A stretch of DNA of 64,000 nt from Bromus sterilis (GCA_950022295.1 OX465596.1:128692501-128756500), one strand, 5' to 3'; positions 43,242 to 57,006 are shown, counted from the first letter of the stretch. Translations and numbers: made by a program. The notes: generated from the sequence alone by a model not told the origin.

Positions 43242-44462
43242 ATGTCTGACTTCTTTGAAACCAGATCTTATTGGCATGGAGGATTCACCGAGGATCAACA
43301 AAAGTGGTACAAGGAACACCGCTTATCTAAAAAGGGGATACACTTATGGAAACAAATACACCAGTTGTATGAGTATGCTAGAAACTTGTGCTCAATATAT
43401 AATATATCTTTCTGCCGGGATGAATCTTATTGCTTTATGAGGCACAAACACCATTCTTTCCAATGTGAGTACAATGATTATGAAACCTTAGCTTCTTATG
43501 CTAAGGGAAACTATGATTTTGATGATGCAGAGCCAATAGAAGAATATGTTGCTTATAAGGGTGCCTATGAAATTACTTCTCTTCTTAGAAATATTAATGA
43601 TGCCCCTTACAAATCTGAGAGTCTTGCTATACTTAACTATTGTTTGGAAAATTATGATGCAAATTATTATATTACTGATCATCTTGAGAGAATGTCTCCC
43701 CCAAAGGAAGAGACTAATGTTTTGCAGGACTCTATGAAAGAAGAAATTTTTGAAACCGAAAGCTCCTTGGATGAAAAAGAGGAGGGGAGTGACGAACAAA
43801 AGGAGGAAGATTGGAGCCATCCATGTCTACCTTATAATGAGAGTAACTCTTTGAATCTTACCTTATATGAGTGTTATGTTCCAATGGATTCTTTTGAAAT
43901 ATCCCTTTTTGATGAAGTTAATGCCTTCTATGCTTATGGCCATGATGCTTACGGAGATGAACTTTCTATAGTTCTTCATGTTAAGCATGAAATTGTCGCT
44001 ATTGCACCCACACTTGATTTTCCTATTATCCTTTTGAAATATCCAAATATTCCGGAGAATTTTGCTCTTATAAAGGCTCAATGTGATGGGTTGCATATAT
44101 CTTATCATCCTAAAGACCGTGTTGAAAACAATACACGTGTGCTGGTAGGTCATTAACAACATGATTTATGTGCTAGTATTCTTGATGTTGTTCATGATGC
44201 TACTGAAAATTACTTTGAGAGAGGAAAGTTTGGTTGTAAAAACTTCCATGTTACAAAAACACCTCTCTTCATGTTGAAAGTTTTGAAGTTGCTCTCGTTC
44301 CACCGTCATATGCTTGTCACGTTGTGCTTCTTTGATTTATTTTCTTACAAGTTTCCTAGGCATAAGAAGTGGGTTAGGCTTAAATGTGTTTCAAATTTGC
44401 TTCTTGAAGCTCTCTTTTGCTTCAATTCTTATTCTCACGAGAGCATCTCTTATAATCTTTAA
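43242..44462 (+). pseudogene. Unrecognised ORF of the non-autonomous gypsy
   Basis: An open frame from ATG 43242 (MSDFFETRSYWHGG) to TAA at 44460-44462, broken only by an in-frame TAA at 44154-44156: about 406 codons in all. It sits where gag normally starts, about 140 bases after the PBS. The N-terminal third contains HKHHSFQCEY and several Cys and His. The middle is very acidic (SSLDEKEEGSDEQKEED). The C-terminal half is hydrophobic and Tyr/Phe-rich. I recognise no gag, protease or RT motif and do not assign a function. It may be a specialised gag-like or accessory product of this non-autonomous family. Confidence 0.6.
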
Positions 44463-46520
44463 GCCTAGCTAATGGCTTTAAAGAAGCGCTTTCGGGAGGC
44501 AGCCCACAACGAATTTAGGTTTTCCTTTTTGTTTTTCTTCTGTTTTAGTGGTCTTGATGATTGTTATTTGTAAGGCCCGATATGCGGTACTGTTCCAGAT
44601 CTAGATGTTTCCATCCAGATCCGGGGACGAAGCACATATCGGTCCCACCGCGACATATGACGAAGTCATATGCCCCGGATTTCCAAAATGATATCACATC
44701 ATTACAGATGCAAGGATACAACATCTCACACAATCGGCATACAACTGCCTCAAATTCAAGACAACAGAGGAAGATACATGTCTGAGTACAGACTACAATC
44801 AAATGCCTACTAGCAAAGAGATAAACATCGATCCCCATAACCACACGGGTCCAGGCCCTCTGCCGGGATCCGCCTAACTAGTCGTCGTCGAGTCTCCACG
44901 CGAAACGTTCATCACAATACCTGTTGTCGATTAAGAACCCTGAAAAGAGTTCGGGGGTAGTATCATGAGTACAGAAGTACTCAGCATCCAACTGTAGTGG
45001 ACATCTGACCCAGCAAGGACTTCATCACTCGTCATTCTAGGACAACTAGTAGTTTACGATAAGGAAGAGGTAAGTGGTGAGGTTGCTGCCGCACTAGCAT
45101 TTATGACGTGGCTAACGATCTAGAGAGTAAGGTAAGAAGCCAAGCATTTGATGAGGAATCGCCTCCAACAAGTCTTGCTATCAACTAATTACGCAAACAT
45201 CACACCTATCCTATCCTTGTCCTCCTCTTCGCATCCCGACGAAGAAGAAGCAGTCAAGGCACACACACACGTTGATCAAGTTATATTAAGATTATCTCAG
45301 TTGTTGTTGTCTATGAACAGGACGTAGGTCTCAAGTCGTCCATAACCGTGGACACGGCTTCTCGAAAAGATTTAACCCTGCAGGGGTGTACCAACTGCCC
45401 ATTTCGAGGCATTGCATGCTCTCCCATCTCTCTCAGTTGCTACCCGTTAGAGGCAACCATTTTATGATTTAGTTTCGAGAGATCCAAAACGACAGGTCCC
45501 TCTATCTAACAACGCACAAATCCGGGTGGCCCCGGGGAGTCGACACCAAATCCAAAAGCCGGCCACGCTCTCGGATTAGACTCTTCCGTACGGCTAAGGT
45601 CGATAAATCACACCTGACATCAGGGGAACCCTAGCTCACCATGTGTGGACCAACAGAGGAACTCAGTCTCCGCTGGCCCGAGTTGTTTGAAAACTACTGG
45701 CAGCTGACCAGCACACACACGGTTTCAAATGATAAATCAGCTTGGGCCACCACTAGAAATGTTTGAATCCAGCTAGGTAAGAAGAGGGGACCCCATAGCA
45801 TCCCACACACGATTAGGCACGCTCAATCTTAAAACCAATACCCAGAACTCGGATCCTAGGTGACTCGAATGGAACAAAGCGTCGGGGCGGGATAGCCTAG
45901 ACCTTCCATCCTTCGTCGAATATAGTCAACATTATATCATCCACAACAATATAATAATGTGATAACCCAAACCAAGGAGTAATAGGGTAACATCGTAGCA
46001 TCCTAAGCATGCATACTAAGCAGGGGCTGAGCAACGAGCAACCGTAACATAGTAGTACAAGGTTTGCTGGGAAGGGACATGGCTGTATCGGTTTGAAAGA
46101 GGCTGTAAACATGTGGTAGGATCAAACATCCAACCTAACCTAGACTAGCATGCAAACCGCTGGTTGAAATAGAATAGATCATAAGTAATGTGTAGTCCTT
46201 GCCTGTTGATAAGTCGGATTCCGAAGGTGTAGTTGATCGTAAGCTCGCATCGTCTCCGAAGGGTACCCGCGGAAGCACACAAGAGGGTAAACAATGGAAA
46301 GCAATCAACGAGCAAGCACTCTATTACTACGAGGAAAACACGAGAAAGCATCAACAAGAAGTCAACACGAGACATCGCACCTACCGTCAAGAGCGGTTAC
46401 TAACAGGTTAAGTGGAGTACTCGTCACACACGACGATACCACACATTTAGAAAGGTTCAAGTTGTTTAGCTACAGGTGATCAACAAAGGTTGTTAACATG
46501 GCATCTCACTCAAGCACGGC

Positions 46521-47112
46521 TGACGGGGACCAACCCTGGCAAATCCCATGGTCAGGGACCCTGGGTTAGTCATGAGAGGTACAGGTTGGACGATAGCTCA
46601 TCGGGAAACAGGAGGACACGTTCCTGCTCGATATTATTGATGAGGGAGATGTGATTACAGTGGATGCCAAGGCTGGAGCGCTCAAGGCTAGGGTTACAGA
46701 TGATATTGGATTCCTCTCTTTGGACGGCGGACAAGCGACACATGGGGCACGATTGACACAGAGGGAGAACCCTACATGCTGCTTGTCTGATCTTGTATTG
46801 ATGATGATGTACAGAGGTGCCGTGAGGGCTTTGGTGGAGAGAGATCTGTCTAGTCCTATGCGTGGGGGATTGAGTTGTGTGTTTAGATGATCTAGAGAGG
46901 TGCCCCTACCTCGTTTTATATAGAAAGCCAGGTAGGGTTTACAAGAGTCCTAGTCAACTACAAGTAAGAGTCCTTGTCTTGCGCCTCAAGTCTTCGGCTT
47001 CATGTCTTATTCCATCATGTCGGTGTCCACGAGTGGGCCCTTGGTGGGCCGCCAGCCATGACACGCACCAGGTACCCTCACGTAGAGGAGACGTGGAGGT
47101 ATCCCCTCGTCA
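46521..47112 (-). repeat. 3' LTR of the nested non-autonomous gypsy (592 bp)
   Basis: TGACGGGGACCAACCCTGGC to TATCCCCTCGTCA. A TATA-like TCTATATAAAACG on the minus strand lies near 46920. The neighbouring GTAGCCCCCGAG is the PPT on the minus strand. Confidence 0.9.
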
Positions 47113-49087
47113 GTAGCCCCCGAGTGCCTGGGGGACTCAAAGAGTCGTGCAGGGACTCGAATCTGCCGTTGTGTGTGTCTCTTTGTCGTCTTCGAGTGAG
47201 CACTCGAACCTTTCGCGATCTTCTGTTGATGATCCATACATCATTTGCTGATGAGCAGTCGAAGCTGTCGTGAGTATGCTCCCGATGGGAGTATTTGGAT
47301 GAAGCATCGAAATTGTAGTCCGGTTCGTCTTCTGGTTTCATCGTCGGGTGGGGAGAAGTTGCCCAGTCGAGCGGCCGTCGGGTGCGCGTCAGCGCTCCCG
47401 ATGGGAGTAGCCCCCGAGGCTATGTACGACTCGTAGAGTCGGGCATAGGCTCAAGTTGTTTTTAAGCTAACCCCGTCGTTCTTGTCATCTGCGTGAGTAA
47501 TGCTCGTCGGGTGTGCGTCAGCGCTCCCGATGGGAGTAGCCCCCGAGGCTATGTTCGACTGCTTGTAGTCGAGCATAGACTCAAGACTTCTTCGTCATTG
47601 AGTAATTGTCATCTGAGGAAGTGCTCAACTCGGGTCTTGCGCCGTAGGCGTGAGTTGTTGCAGAGACCGGTCGTGGACGAGGAGGTTGACGTCGCCGCGT
47701 CATGAGGGCGCCCGACCCCCGAGCATTTGCTGAGAAGGAGAAAAAGGTGTAACTGTATCAAGGTGTACTTGTGCGAAAAACAATTGTAAGGTACGTGATT
47801 TGTAGACATTGCACTTTTGCCGAGTGGAAAATGTAGCATCATATAAAGTTCATGCGTGTCTTTTCATGAGTAGGCCCTCCAGCAGCAAACTCCTGATGGG
47901 TAACAAGGGCGCGATGCTAGACTTGTTGAACCCGGAGACAAGAGCGGCCTTTTGGTACCCAGCCTCACTATTTTGACGAACGCGAATAAACAACATATAA
48001 AACTGAGCATGATCCAAAGAATGATTTTGTAGCTCTCAGAGGTTTATGTGCGGCTGCGTAGTCGTCTTTGGCGACTGATCGAGAATGCATATAGGTTTTG
48101 GAATCATAGCATATAAGAGTGTAAAGAAAACTTAGCTATAGGATCGACGCAACGGAGGATGTCGAAGATGAGCAGTCGAGCAGCCGACGATGAGCAGTCG
48201 ACGAGGCGAGAACGGAGTCGATGTGACGGCGACTGCGACGTTCAGCCCCCGAGTCCGCGAGCCCCTGAGTGTTGAGGCGGCAGATTTGCATGGTGAAGTC
48301 GTCGTGATGAATTTATCCGACGAGTGACGAGAGGACTCTATGCGGCGATTCCTGCACGATGGAGCTCGGTACGGGAGAGCCCATACAAAGGAGCTCGGCG
48401 CAGGATGTTTTGTGTGCTTGGAGTCGATGGTGCGGCGAGTGACCGAGAAGGACTCGACGCGTCGGGCGGGGTCCTTCGATTGCTCGTTGTGTGATGGCGT
48501 TGTAGAAGCGCGAGTCGATGTAGAAACCGTTGGAATTTTCTTCAATTTTGTGTGCTGATGAGGGATTGAATCCCGCATGATTTCACCAGAGGGATCTTCA
48601 AGTTGATATACGAGCTAATGTCAGGAACTTATTTGCTGGAGTCGCGCAGAGTTCCGTCAGATTCCGAGAGTGCTTCAGTGCGGGGGTCGCCGAGGGAGAT
48701 CCAGCAGTTGGAATTTGCTCAAATTCTCACAGATTTTCGAAAATTGGATTCCGCATCTTTCCACCGAAGGGATCATCGATATGAGCTCCGAGTTGCCGTC
48801 TCGGGTGCTCAAAACACATACATTTTTCTGTCCTATAGGCTGCGCGTGAGCGCTTTTTTTGATGTCGATCTTCGAGTGACGCGCTCGAAAATTTTCTTGT
48901 CTTCTCCGTGAACTTGATGTAGATCTTGATGTAATTGTTGAAGAAGCCGAGGGATCCAAACAGATCAGAACCTGCTCGAATTATGGAGTCGACGAGTGTC
49001 GACTAAGTCGCTGTCTTGATGGTTGCTGGTGACGAGGCCGTCGAGATCGCCTTCCCAACCTGTGCGGTTCCCACAGACGGCGCCAAT
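47113..49087 (-). other. Non-coding internal region with PPT-like repeats and PBS
   Basis: AGTAGCCCCCGAG recurs near 47406 and 47536, each time inside a longer repeated passage (GTCAGCGCTCCCGATGGGAG and following). It copies the PPT next to the LTR at 47113. The remainder contains many GAGTCG/CGACTC words, and no open frame shows a known domain. The PBS TGGCGCCGTCTGTGGGAA is at 49085-49068 on the minus strand. Confidence 0.7.
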
Positions 49088-49595
49088 TGACGGGGATCAA
49101 CACCGGCAAATCCCATGGTCAGGGACCAGTGGATGTCGAGGCTGGAGCGCTGGAGGCTAGGGTTGCAGATGATATTGGATGCCTCTATTCGGATGGCGGA
49201 CAAGCGACACATGGGGCACGATTTACCCAGCTTCAGGCCCCCAGAGGGAGAACCCTACATGCTGCTTGTCTGATCTTGTATTGATGATGATGTACAGAGG
49301 TGCCGTGAGGGCTTTGGTGGAGAGAGATCTGTCTAGTCCTATGCGTGGGGGATTGAGTTGTGTGTTTAGATGATCTAGAGAGGTGCCCCTACCTCGCTTT
49401 ATATAGAGAGCCAGGTAGGGTTTACAAGAGTCCTAGTCAACTACAAGTAAGAGTCCTTGTCTTGCGCCTCAAGTCTTCGGCTTCACGTCTTATTCCATCA
49501 TGTCGGTGTCCACGAGTGGGCCCCTGGTGGGCCGCCAGCCATGACACGCACAAGGTACCCTCACGTAGAGGAGTCGTGGAGGTATCCCCTCATCA
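49088..49595 (-). repeat. 5' LTR of the nested non-autonomous gypsy (508 bp)
   Basis: It matches 46521-47112 except that about 100 bp following GGTCAGGGACC is deleted, and a short CCCAGCTTCAGGCCCCCAG stretch is present here only. Confidence 0.9.
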
Positions 49596-51998
49596 ACGAC
49601 ATAGCACATAAACATGACAAGAGGTGAAGCATAAGATAAACTATCTATGCTAGTCAATTTAAGTGAGGCACAACCTAAACATGGCATACACTAAGTGCCG
49701 CACGACAATTAAAGGATTTGGTACTGTTCTTCCCTAAACCATATTTTAGGTTGGTTAACAGCAGAAAACAATAGCATAAACACAAAGTACAAGAAAAACT
49801 AATCAAGTTACATATAAAGAACACCCCAAACGGAGTTACGGTTAAAAAGATACAAGCAATACAAGTTTGGAACACAATCTGCCAACATCAGGAAGCACAC
49901 TTTAGAGCAATGCATAAACAGGGTAATGAATGCAAACATGCTCACAAATGATATGCAACTAAAGTAGACATGGCAGGAAAGGCACGAAAAAAAGAATCAT
50001 GCAAAAAGGCATCATGAACAACTAGTTATAGCCCATGCAAAATGCAATAAAACATTACTGGTCTAGACCTTAGTGAAAATCAGGAAAACAGGGCTGAAAC
50101 TGTTATTATCATGCCATACAAACAGGGGTAAAACTATATGCAAAAGTGCAGCAACATGGCATAGCAATATATGAGCATGAAGTTGACATGATGGTGACCA
50201 GTTACAAACAAGAATCAAGGTCATAGGCATTACAGATCAAAAGATATTAAGCGCACAACATGGCATCGGAAAGTTACAGACTTAGTGAAATTCAGAGAGA
50301 GCTGACAGAAACAGCAGAATTGCAACTTTGGAGCTAATTATCTATATGACCAGGAAAGCTAACATGAAGATGCAATACATATAATGGAAGTATACATGAT
50401 GCTTAACAATATGCAACAAATATCACTCAATTTCGATAAACGGTCACGACACACTCCTCGACCGAAGTTGCAACAAAATATAAACAGCAGCACACGAACA
50501 GCAGGGTAGCTACTTTGGAGCAAGATACAATCATCATGCATCAAGTAAATATGGCATGTGAATGCAAGGAACTGAAGTATAAACAATGCTTAACAGGATG
50601 CAAAAGGATTCACTCCATTTCGACGTACGGTTGCGACGCAACCGTCGCCCGAAGTTTAAATAAGACAACAGTTCCAGACAGACTTAACAACAGTTTAGCA
50701 GATTAACGATCTGGTGCCCTGTTTGACCAACAATTACAGACGCAAGATGACCTCGGATCAAGATGCTCACAATAGATGGATTAAAGAGCATAGAGAGCAA
50801 AACAATACAAAAAAAGATTCTCTTCGTTCCGACCTACGATTCAACGGGAAATCTCTTTGCAAAACGGGTACACGGAGTAAAAAATCTGGGACTTAGAATT
50901 TAGTAGGGGGGGGGGGTCGAGCTCGGGCTGTTCATGTCCATGGCGGACAGATCCGAGCCGGACCTCGCCCTTATCGACTTGGGGCGGCCGGATCCAACCG
51001 TGGAGAGGGGCGTCGACGAGGTATAGGAGGCGGGCCGGCGAGCTCGAGCTCCATGGCGCCATGGCCATGGTGGTTCCTCCATGGGAAGAGAAAGGGGAAG
51101 GTGTGAGGAGGAGGGAGGAGGAAGGAGAGGGGAGAGGAGGAGAAGGGAGAGGGATGCTGCGGGGAGGAGGTGGTTGGACGGCGGCTCGCCGTGGCCTCGC
51201 CGGAGTTGGGGCGGCGGCGGCCTCCACGGGAGAGCTCGGGCGGAGGCGGCTCCGCGGCCCAGATCCGGGCCCGAACGGGCCGCGGTGACGGTGGTGCGGG
51301 CCTGCGGGGCCCGGGCGCTGGAGGAGGCTGGCTGGAGGTGGGAGAAGGCCACGTGGCTCCCTCCAGGGCCGTCGGATCTCAGATCTGACGGTCATGGATG
51401 CCCTGGGAGCTAAGGTTTCAGGGTTGGAGGTATTTTTGAGCGAAATTTCGGAGCAGATCTAGGGGTGTGGCTGCAATTTTACATGGGGGAAACCCTAGAA
51501 TGCCTAGGGGTGTGTGGTGGTCTATATATAGGGCAGGGTTGGCTGGTCAGTTTACGCAAATGCCCTCGGTACCCCTCTCGCGCGTCCGATGATCTCGTTC
51601 GTGACCGCCGAGATTCCGTATGGACTCCGATTCCGATGAAATCTCGAACCACGCGCTCAGCATGTCGAGCCCGTCGATCGTACCTCACTGCGGTGACATT
51701 CCGACAACATTTTTCGGCGCGCCATAAAATAATCCGTTTATTAAATAAACGGGTTTGCGTTTTGGTGGCGATGGTTGGTCATGTGCCGGTTGCGACGGTG
51801 CTCGGGTGAAACCCGGTGTTGCACAGGTCGTGTGTCATGGTGGAAAGGGGCCGGTCACGCATTCGATACGAGAATAGGGGGAGAAAAATTCACCGATAAT
51901 TATTTCGGCGAAGCAAACACTGCAAACAATACAGACAATCATCACCGCAACACAACAAACAAAAATAATAAATGGGGTGGAATTTCTGGGCTGTTACA

Positions 51999-52602
51999 AT
52001 ACACCACCACCAACAAGGGATCTCGTCCCGAGATCCAGGACGATCCGGGGAAGGGGAGTGGAAGAGAAGCGAGAGGTGACGATCTCAACACCACCAACAA
52101 GGGACTCGACTCCATGCCGACAACGAACCTCGGTCGAGAAATCCTCTCGCAGAGAGACGAAATCGTCGAAGAACGAAGCCGTCGGGGTTCAAGCGGAGGA
52201 ACGATGAGTTTAAAGCGACGGTCAACGGAAGCATTCTCCCTCGAAGCGCGAGGAAACCATGCATGAGGACGGAAGTGGATCGGAGGACCAAGATGTAAAC
52301 TAGAGTCAGATAGACTAAAGGTACTACAGGATTTCCCAAACCTGAGATCAGAATCGAGACAATACGCTGCAAGCAAGGCATTGTAACGAGTCCGAGCTCC
52401 ACACACTCAAGATCCTAGAGTTTTGAAGAGAATAAGTCGAGAATAAAACACTTACGACACTTGTCCTGACCAGAGACAGGGTAAGAAGTAAAAGGATTCC
52501 TACTCTCCGATAACTAACTTATTAACTACAAAATAGTTTTTTTCTAGACTCGACTTCGACCAGAGAAGGGCCCCTACGGTCGGTAAGGCTCTGATACCAA
52601 GT
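51999..52602 (-). other. Internal segment 1 of the tandem LARD-like element (604 bp)
   Basis: On the minus strand it runs from the PBS (52599-52587) to a purine-rich end (GGATCTCGGGACGAGATCCC, then TTGTTGGTGGTGGTGTAT) adjoining LTR 1. The CTCGGGACGAG motif is commonly seen just before the PPT in grass gypsy elements. No gag or pol domain fits in 604 bp. Open frames on either strand show no recognisable domain. Confidence 0.85.
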
Positions 52603-55600
52603 TGTAAGGCCCGATATGCGGTACTATTCCAGATCTAGATGTTTCCATCCAGATCCGGGGACGAAGCACATATCGGTCCCACCGCGACATATGACGAAGT
52701 CATATGCCCCGGATTTCCAACATGATATCACAACATTACAGATACAAGGATACAACATCTCATACAATCGGTATACAACTGCCTCAAATACAATACAACA
52801 GCGGAAGATACATGTCTGAGTACAGACTACAATCAAATGCCTACTGGCAAAGAGAAAAACATCGATCGCCATGAACACACGGGTCCAGTCCCTCCGCCGG
52901 GATCCGCCTAACTAGTCGTCGTCGACTCTCCACGCGAAACGTTGACCACCATACATGTTGTCGATCAGGAACGCTGAAAAGAGTTCGGGGGTAGTATCAT
53001 GAGTACAGAAGTACTCAGCATCCAACTGTAGTGGTCATCTGACCCAGCAAGGACTTCATCACTCGTCATTCTAGGACAACTAGTAGTTTACGATAAGGAA
53101 GAGGTAAGTGGTGAGGTTGCTGCCGCACTAGCATTTATGACGTGGCTAACGATCTAGAGAGTAAGGTAAGAAGCCAAGAATTTGATGAGGAATCGCCTCC
53201 AACAAGTCTTGCTATCAACTAATTACGCAAACATCACACCTATCCTATCCTTGTCCTCCTCTTCGCATCCCGACGAATAAGAAGCAGTCAAGGCACACAC
53301 ACACATTGATCAAGTTATATTAAGATTATCTCAGTTGTTGTTGTCTATGAACAGGACGTAGGTCTCAAGTCGTCCATAACCGTGGACACGGCTTCTCGAA
53401 AAGATTTAACCCTGCAGGGGTGTACCAACTGCCCATTTCGAGGCATTGCATGCTCGCCCATCTCTTTCAGTTGCTACCCGTTAGAGGCAACCATTTTATG
53501 ATTTAGTTCCGAGGGATCCGAAACGACAGATCCCTCTATCTAACAACGCAAAAATCCGGGTGGCCCCCGGGGAGTCGACACCTAATCCAAAAGCCAGCCA
53601 TGCTCTCGGATCGGAGTCTTCCGTACGGCTAAGGTCGGGAAATCACACCTGATATCAGGGGACCCCTAGCTCACCAAGTGTGGACCAACAGAGGAACTCT
53701 ATCTCTGCTGGCCCGAGTTGTTTGAAAACTACTGGCAGCTGACCATCACACACACGGTTTCAAATTGTAAATCAGCTTGGGCCACCAGTAGAAATTTTTG
53801 AAGCTAGCTACGTAAGAAGAGGGGACCCCATAGCATCCGACACACGATTAGGCACGCTCAGCCTTAAAACCAATACCCGGAACTCGGATCCTAGGTGACT
53901 CAAATGGAAGAAAACGTCGTGGCGGGATAGCCTAGACCTTCCATCCTTCGTCGAATATAGTCAACATTATAATAATCATATCATCCACAACAATATAATA
54001 ATGTGATAAGCCAAACCAAGGAGTAACAGGGTAACATCGTAGCATCCTAAGCATGCATACTAAGAAGGGGCTGAGCAACGAGCAACAGTAACATAGAAGT
54101 ACAAGGTTTGCTAGGAAGGGACATGGCTGTATCTGTTTGAAAGAGGATGTAAACATGTGGTAGGATCAAACATCGAACCTAACCTAGACTAGCATGCAAA
54201 CCGCTGGTTGAAATAGAATATATCATAAGTAATGTGTAGTCCTTGCCTGTTGATAAGTCGGATTCCGAAGGTGTAGTTGATCGCAAGCTCGCATCGTCTC
54301 CGAAGGGTACCCACGGAAGCATACAAGAGCGTAAACACTGGAAAGCAATCAACGAGAAAGCTCTCTATTACTACGAGGAAAACACGAGAAATCATCAACA
54401 AGAAGGCAACACGAGACATCGCACCTAACGTCAAGAGCGGTTACTAACAGGTTAACTGGAGTACTCGTCACACACGACGATACCGCACATTTAGAAAGGT
54501 GCAAGTTGTTTAGCTACAGGTGATAAAAAAAGGTTGTTAACATGGAATCTCACTCAAGCATGGCATAGCACATAAATATGACAAGAGGTGAAGCATAAGA
54601 TAAACTATCTATGCTAGTCAATTTAAGTGAGGCACATCCTAAACATGGCATACACTAAGTGCCGCACGACAATTAAAGGACTTGGTACTGTTCTGCCCTA
54701 AACCATATTTTAGGTTGGTTAACAGCAGCAAACAATAGCATAAACACAAAGTACATGAAAAACTAATCAAGTTACATATAAAGAACACCCCAAACGGAGT
54801 TACGGTTAAAAATATATAAGCAATACAAGTTTGGAACACAATCTGCCAACATCAGGAAGCACACTTTAGAGCAATGCATAAACATGGTAATGAATGCAAA
54901 CATGCTCACAAATGATATGCAACTAAAGTAGACATGGCAGGAAAGGAACGACAAAAATAATCATGCAAAAAGGCATCATGAACAACTAGTTATAGCTCAT
55001 GCAAAATGCAATAACACATTACTGGTCTAGGACTTGGTGAAAATCAGGAAAACAGGGCTGAAATTGTTATTATCATGCTGTACAAACAGGGGTAAAACTA
55101 TATGCAAAAGTGCAGTAACATGACATAGCAATATATGAGCATGAAGTAGACATGATGGTGACCAGGTACAATCAAGAATCAAGGTCATAGGCATTACGGA
55201 TCAAAAGATATTAAGCGCACAACATGGCATCGGAAATTTACAGACTTAGAGAAATTCAGAGAGAGCTGACAGAAACAGCAGAATTGCAACTTTGGAGCTA
55301 ATTACCTATATGACCAGGAAAGCTAACATCAAGATGCAATTCATTTAATGGAATTATACATGATGCTTAACAATATGCAACAAAAATCAGTCAATTCCGA
55401 TAAACGGTTAGGACACACTCGTCGACCGAAGTTGCAACAAAATATAAACAGCAGCACAGTAACAACAGGGTAGCTACTTTGGAGCAAGATACAATCATCA
55501 TGCATAAATAAAATATGGCATGTGAATGCATGGAACTGAAGTATAAACAATGCTTAACAGGACTCAAAAGGACTCACTCCATTCCGACGTACGGTTGCGA

Positions 55601-57006
55601 CACAACCGTCGCCCGAAGTTTCAATAAGACAACAGTTTCAGACAGACTTAACAACAGTTTAGCAGATTAACGATCTGGTGCCCTGTTTGACCAAAAATTA
55701 CACACGCAAGATGACCTCGGATCAAGATGCTCACAAAAGATGGATTAAAGAGCACAGAGAGAACAACAATAAAAAAATGATTCACTTCGTTCCGACCTAC
55801 GAGTCAACGGGAAATCGCTTTGCAAAATGGGTACACGGAGTAGAAAATCTTGGACTTAGAATTTACTGGGGGGGGGGGTCGAGCTCGGGCTGTTCATGTC
55901 CATGGCGGACAGATCCGAGCCGGACCTCGCCGGAATCGACTTGGGGCGGCCTCGGAGGTACTCTGGTGGTCGGGGAAGAGACGGAAGAGGCGGGGGCGGC
56001 CGGATCGAACTGTGGAGAGGGGCGCCGGCGAGGTATAGAAGGCGGCCGGCGAGCTCGAGCTCCATGGCGCCATGGCCATGGTGGTTCCTCCACGGGTAGA
56101 GAAAGGGGAAGGTGAGAGGAGGAGGGAGGAGGAAGGAGAGGGGAGAGGAGGAGAAGGGAGAGGGAGGTTGCGGGGAGGAGGTTGTTGGACGGCGGCTCGC
56201 CGTGGCCTCGCCAGAGTTGGGGCGGCAGCCCCCATGGGAGAGCTCGGGCGGAGGTGGTTCCGTGACCCAGATGCGGGCCCGAGCGGGCCGTGGCGGCGGT
56301 GGTGCGGGCCTGCGGGGCCCGGGCGCTGGAGGAGTCTGGCTGGAGGTGGGTGAAGGCCACGTGGCGGTCTCCGGGGCCGTCGGATCTCAGATCTGACGGT
56401 CCTGGATGCCCTAGGAGCTAGGTTTTCGGGGTTGGAGGTGTTTTTGAGCGAAATTTTGGAGCAGATCTGGGGTGTGGCTGCAATTTTACATGGGGGAAAC
56501 CCTAGAAGGCCTAGGGGAGTGTGGTGGTCTATATATAAGGTAGGGTTGGCTGGTCAGTTTACGCAAATGCCCCCGATACCCCTCTCGCGCGTCCGGTGAT
56601 CGCCTTCGTGACCTCCGAGACTCCGTACGGACTCCGATTCCGATGAAATCTCAAACCACGCGCTCAGCGCGTCGAGCCCGTCGATTTTTCCTCACTGCGG
56701 TAACATTTCGACAACATTTTTTGGTGCCCCATCAAATAATCCGTTTATAAAATAAACGGGGTTTGCGTTCCGGTGGCGATGGTTGGTCAAGTGCCGGTTG
56801 CGACGGTGCTCGGGTGAAACCCGGTGTCGCACAGGTCGTGTGTCGTGGTGGAAAGGGGCCGGTCACGCATCCGATACGAGAATACGGGGAGAAAAATTCA
56901 CCGATAATTATTTCGGCGAAGCAAACACTGCAAACAATACAGACAATCATCACCGCAACGCAACAAACAAAATTTTGAAATGTGGTGGAATTTCCGGGCT
57001 GTTACA
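52603..57006 (-). repeat. LTR 2 of tandem element (4404 bp)
   Basis: Uninterrupted. The TATA-like site is at about 56529-56538 on the minus strand, followed by a GC-rich leader with a 165-codon frame (56360-55863). It serves as the reference for recognising the insertion in LTR 1. Confidence 0.92.

Larger units (their letters stand above)
46521..49595 (-). mobile_element. Small non-autonomous gypsy nested in LTR 1
   Basis: LTRs 46521-47112 and 49088-49595 begin TGACGGGGA and end CCTCGTCA / CCTCATCA. The target copies are ACGGC (46516-46520) and ACGAC (49596-49600), one mismatch apart. The empty site is seen in LTR 2 (CAAGCATGGCATAGCAC near 54557). The internal region (47113-49087) holds the PBS at 49068-49085 but no recognisable protein domain. 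The LTR ends, PBS and PPT resemble the Tat-like element at 37627-42492, which suggests it used enzymes from that lineage. Confidence 0.92.
44569..51998 (-). repeat. LTR 1 of tandem element, interrupted
   Basis: Without the nested element and its second target copy (46521-49600) it is about 4350 bp. The minus-strand TATA-like CTATATATAG is at 51522-51531. Downstream of it on that strand lies a GC-rich leader with a 150-codon frame (51352-50900). A run of ten or more G's starts near 50906. Start and end match LTR 2 and LTR 3. Confidence 0.9.

Noticed and set aside
51775..52266. 163-codon plus-strand frame repeated at 56783-57274
   Set aside because: It runs antisense to the element across the LTR/internal boundary; equal length in both copies is explained by recent duplication, and no domain is seen.
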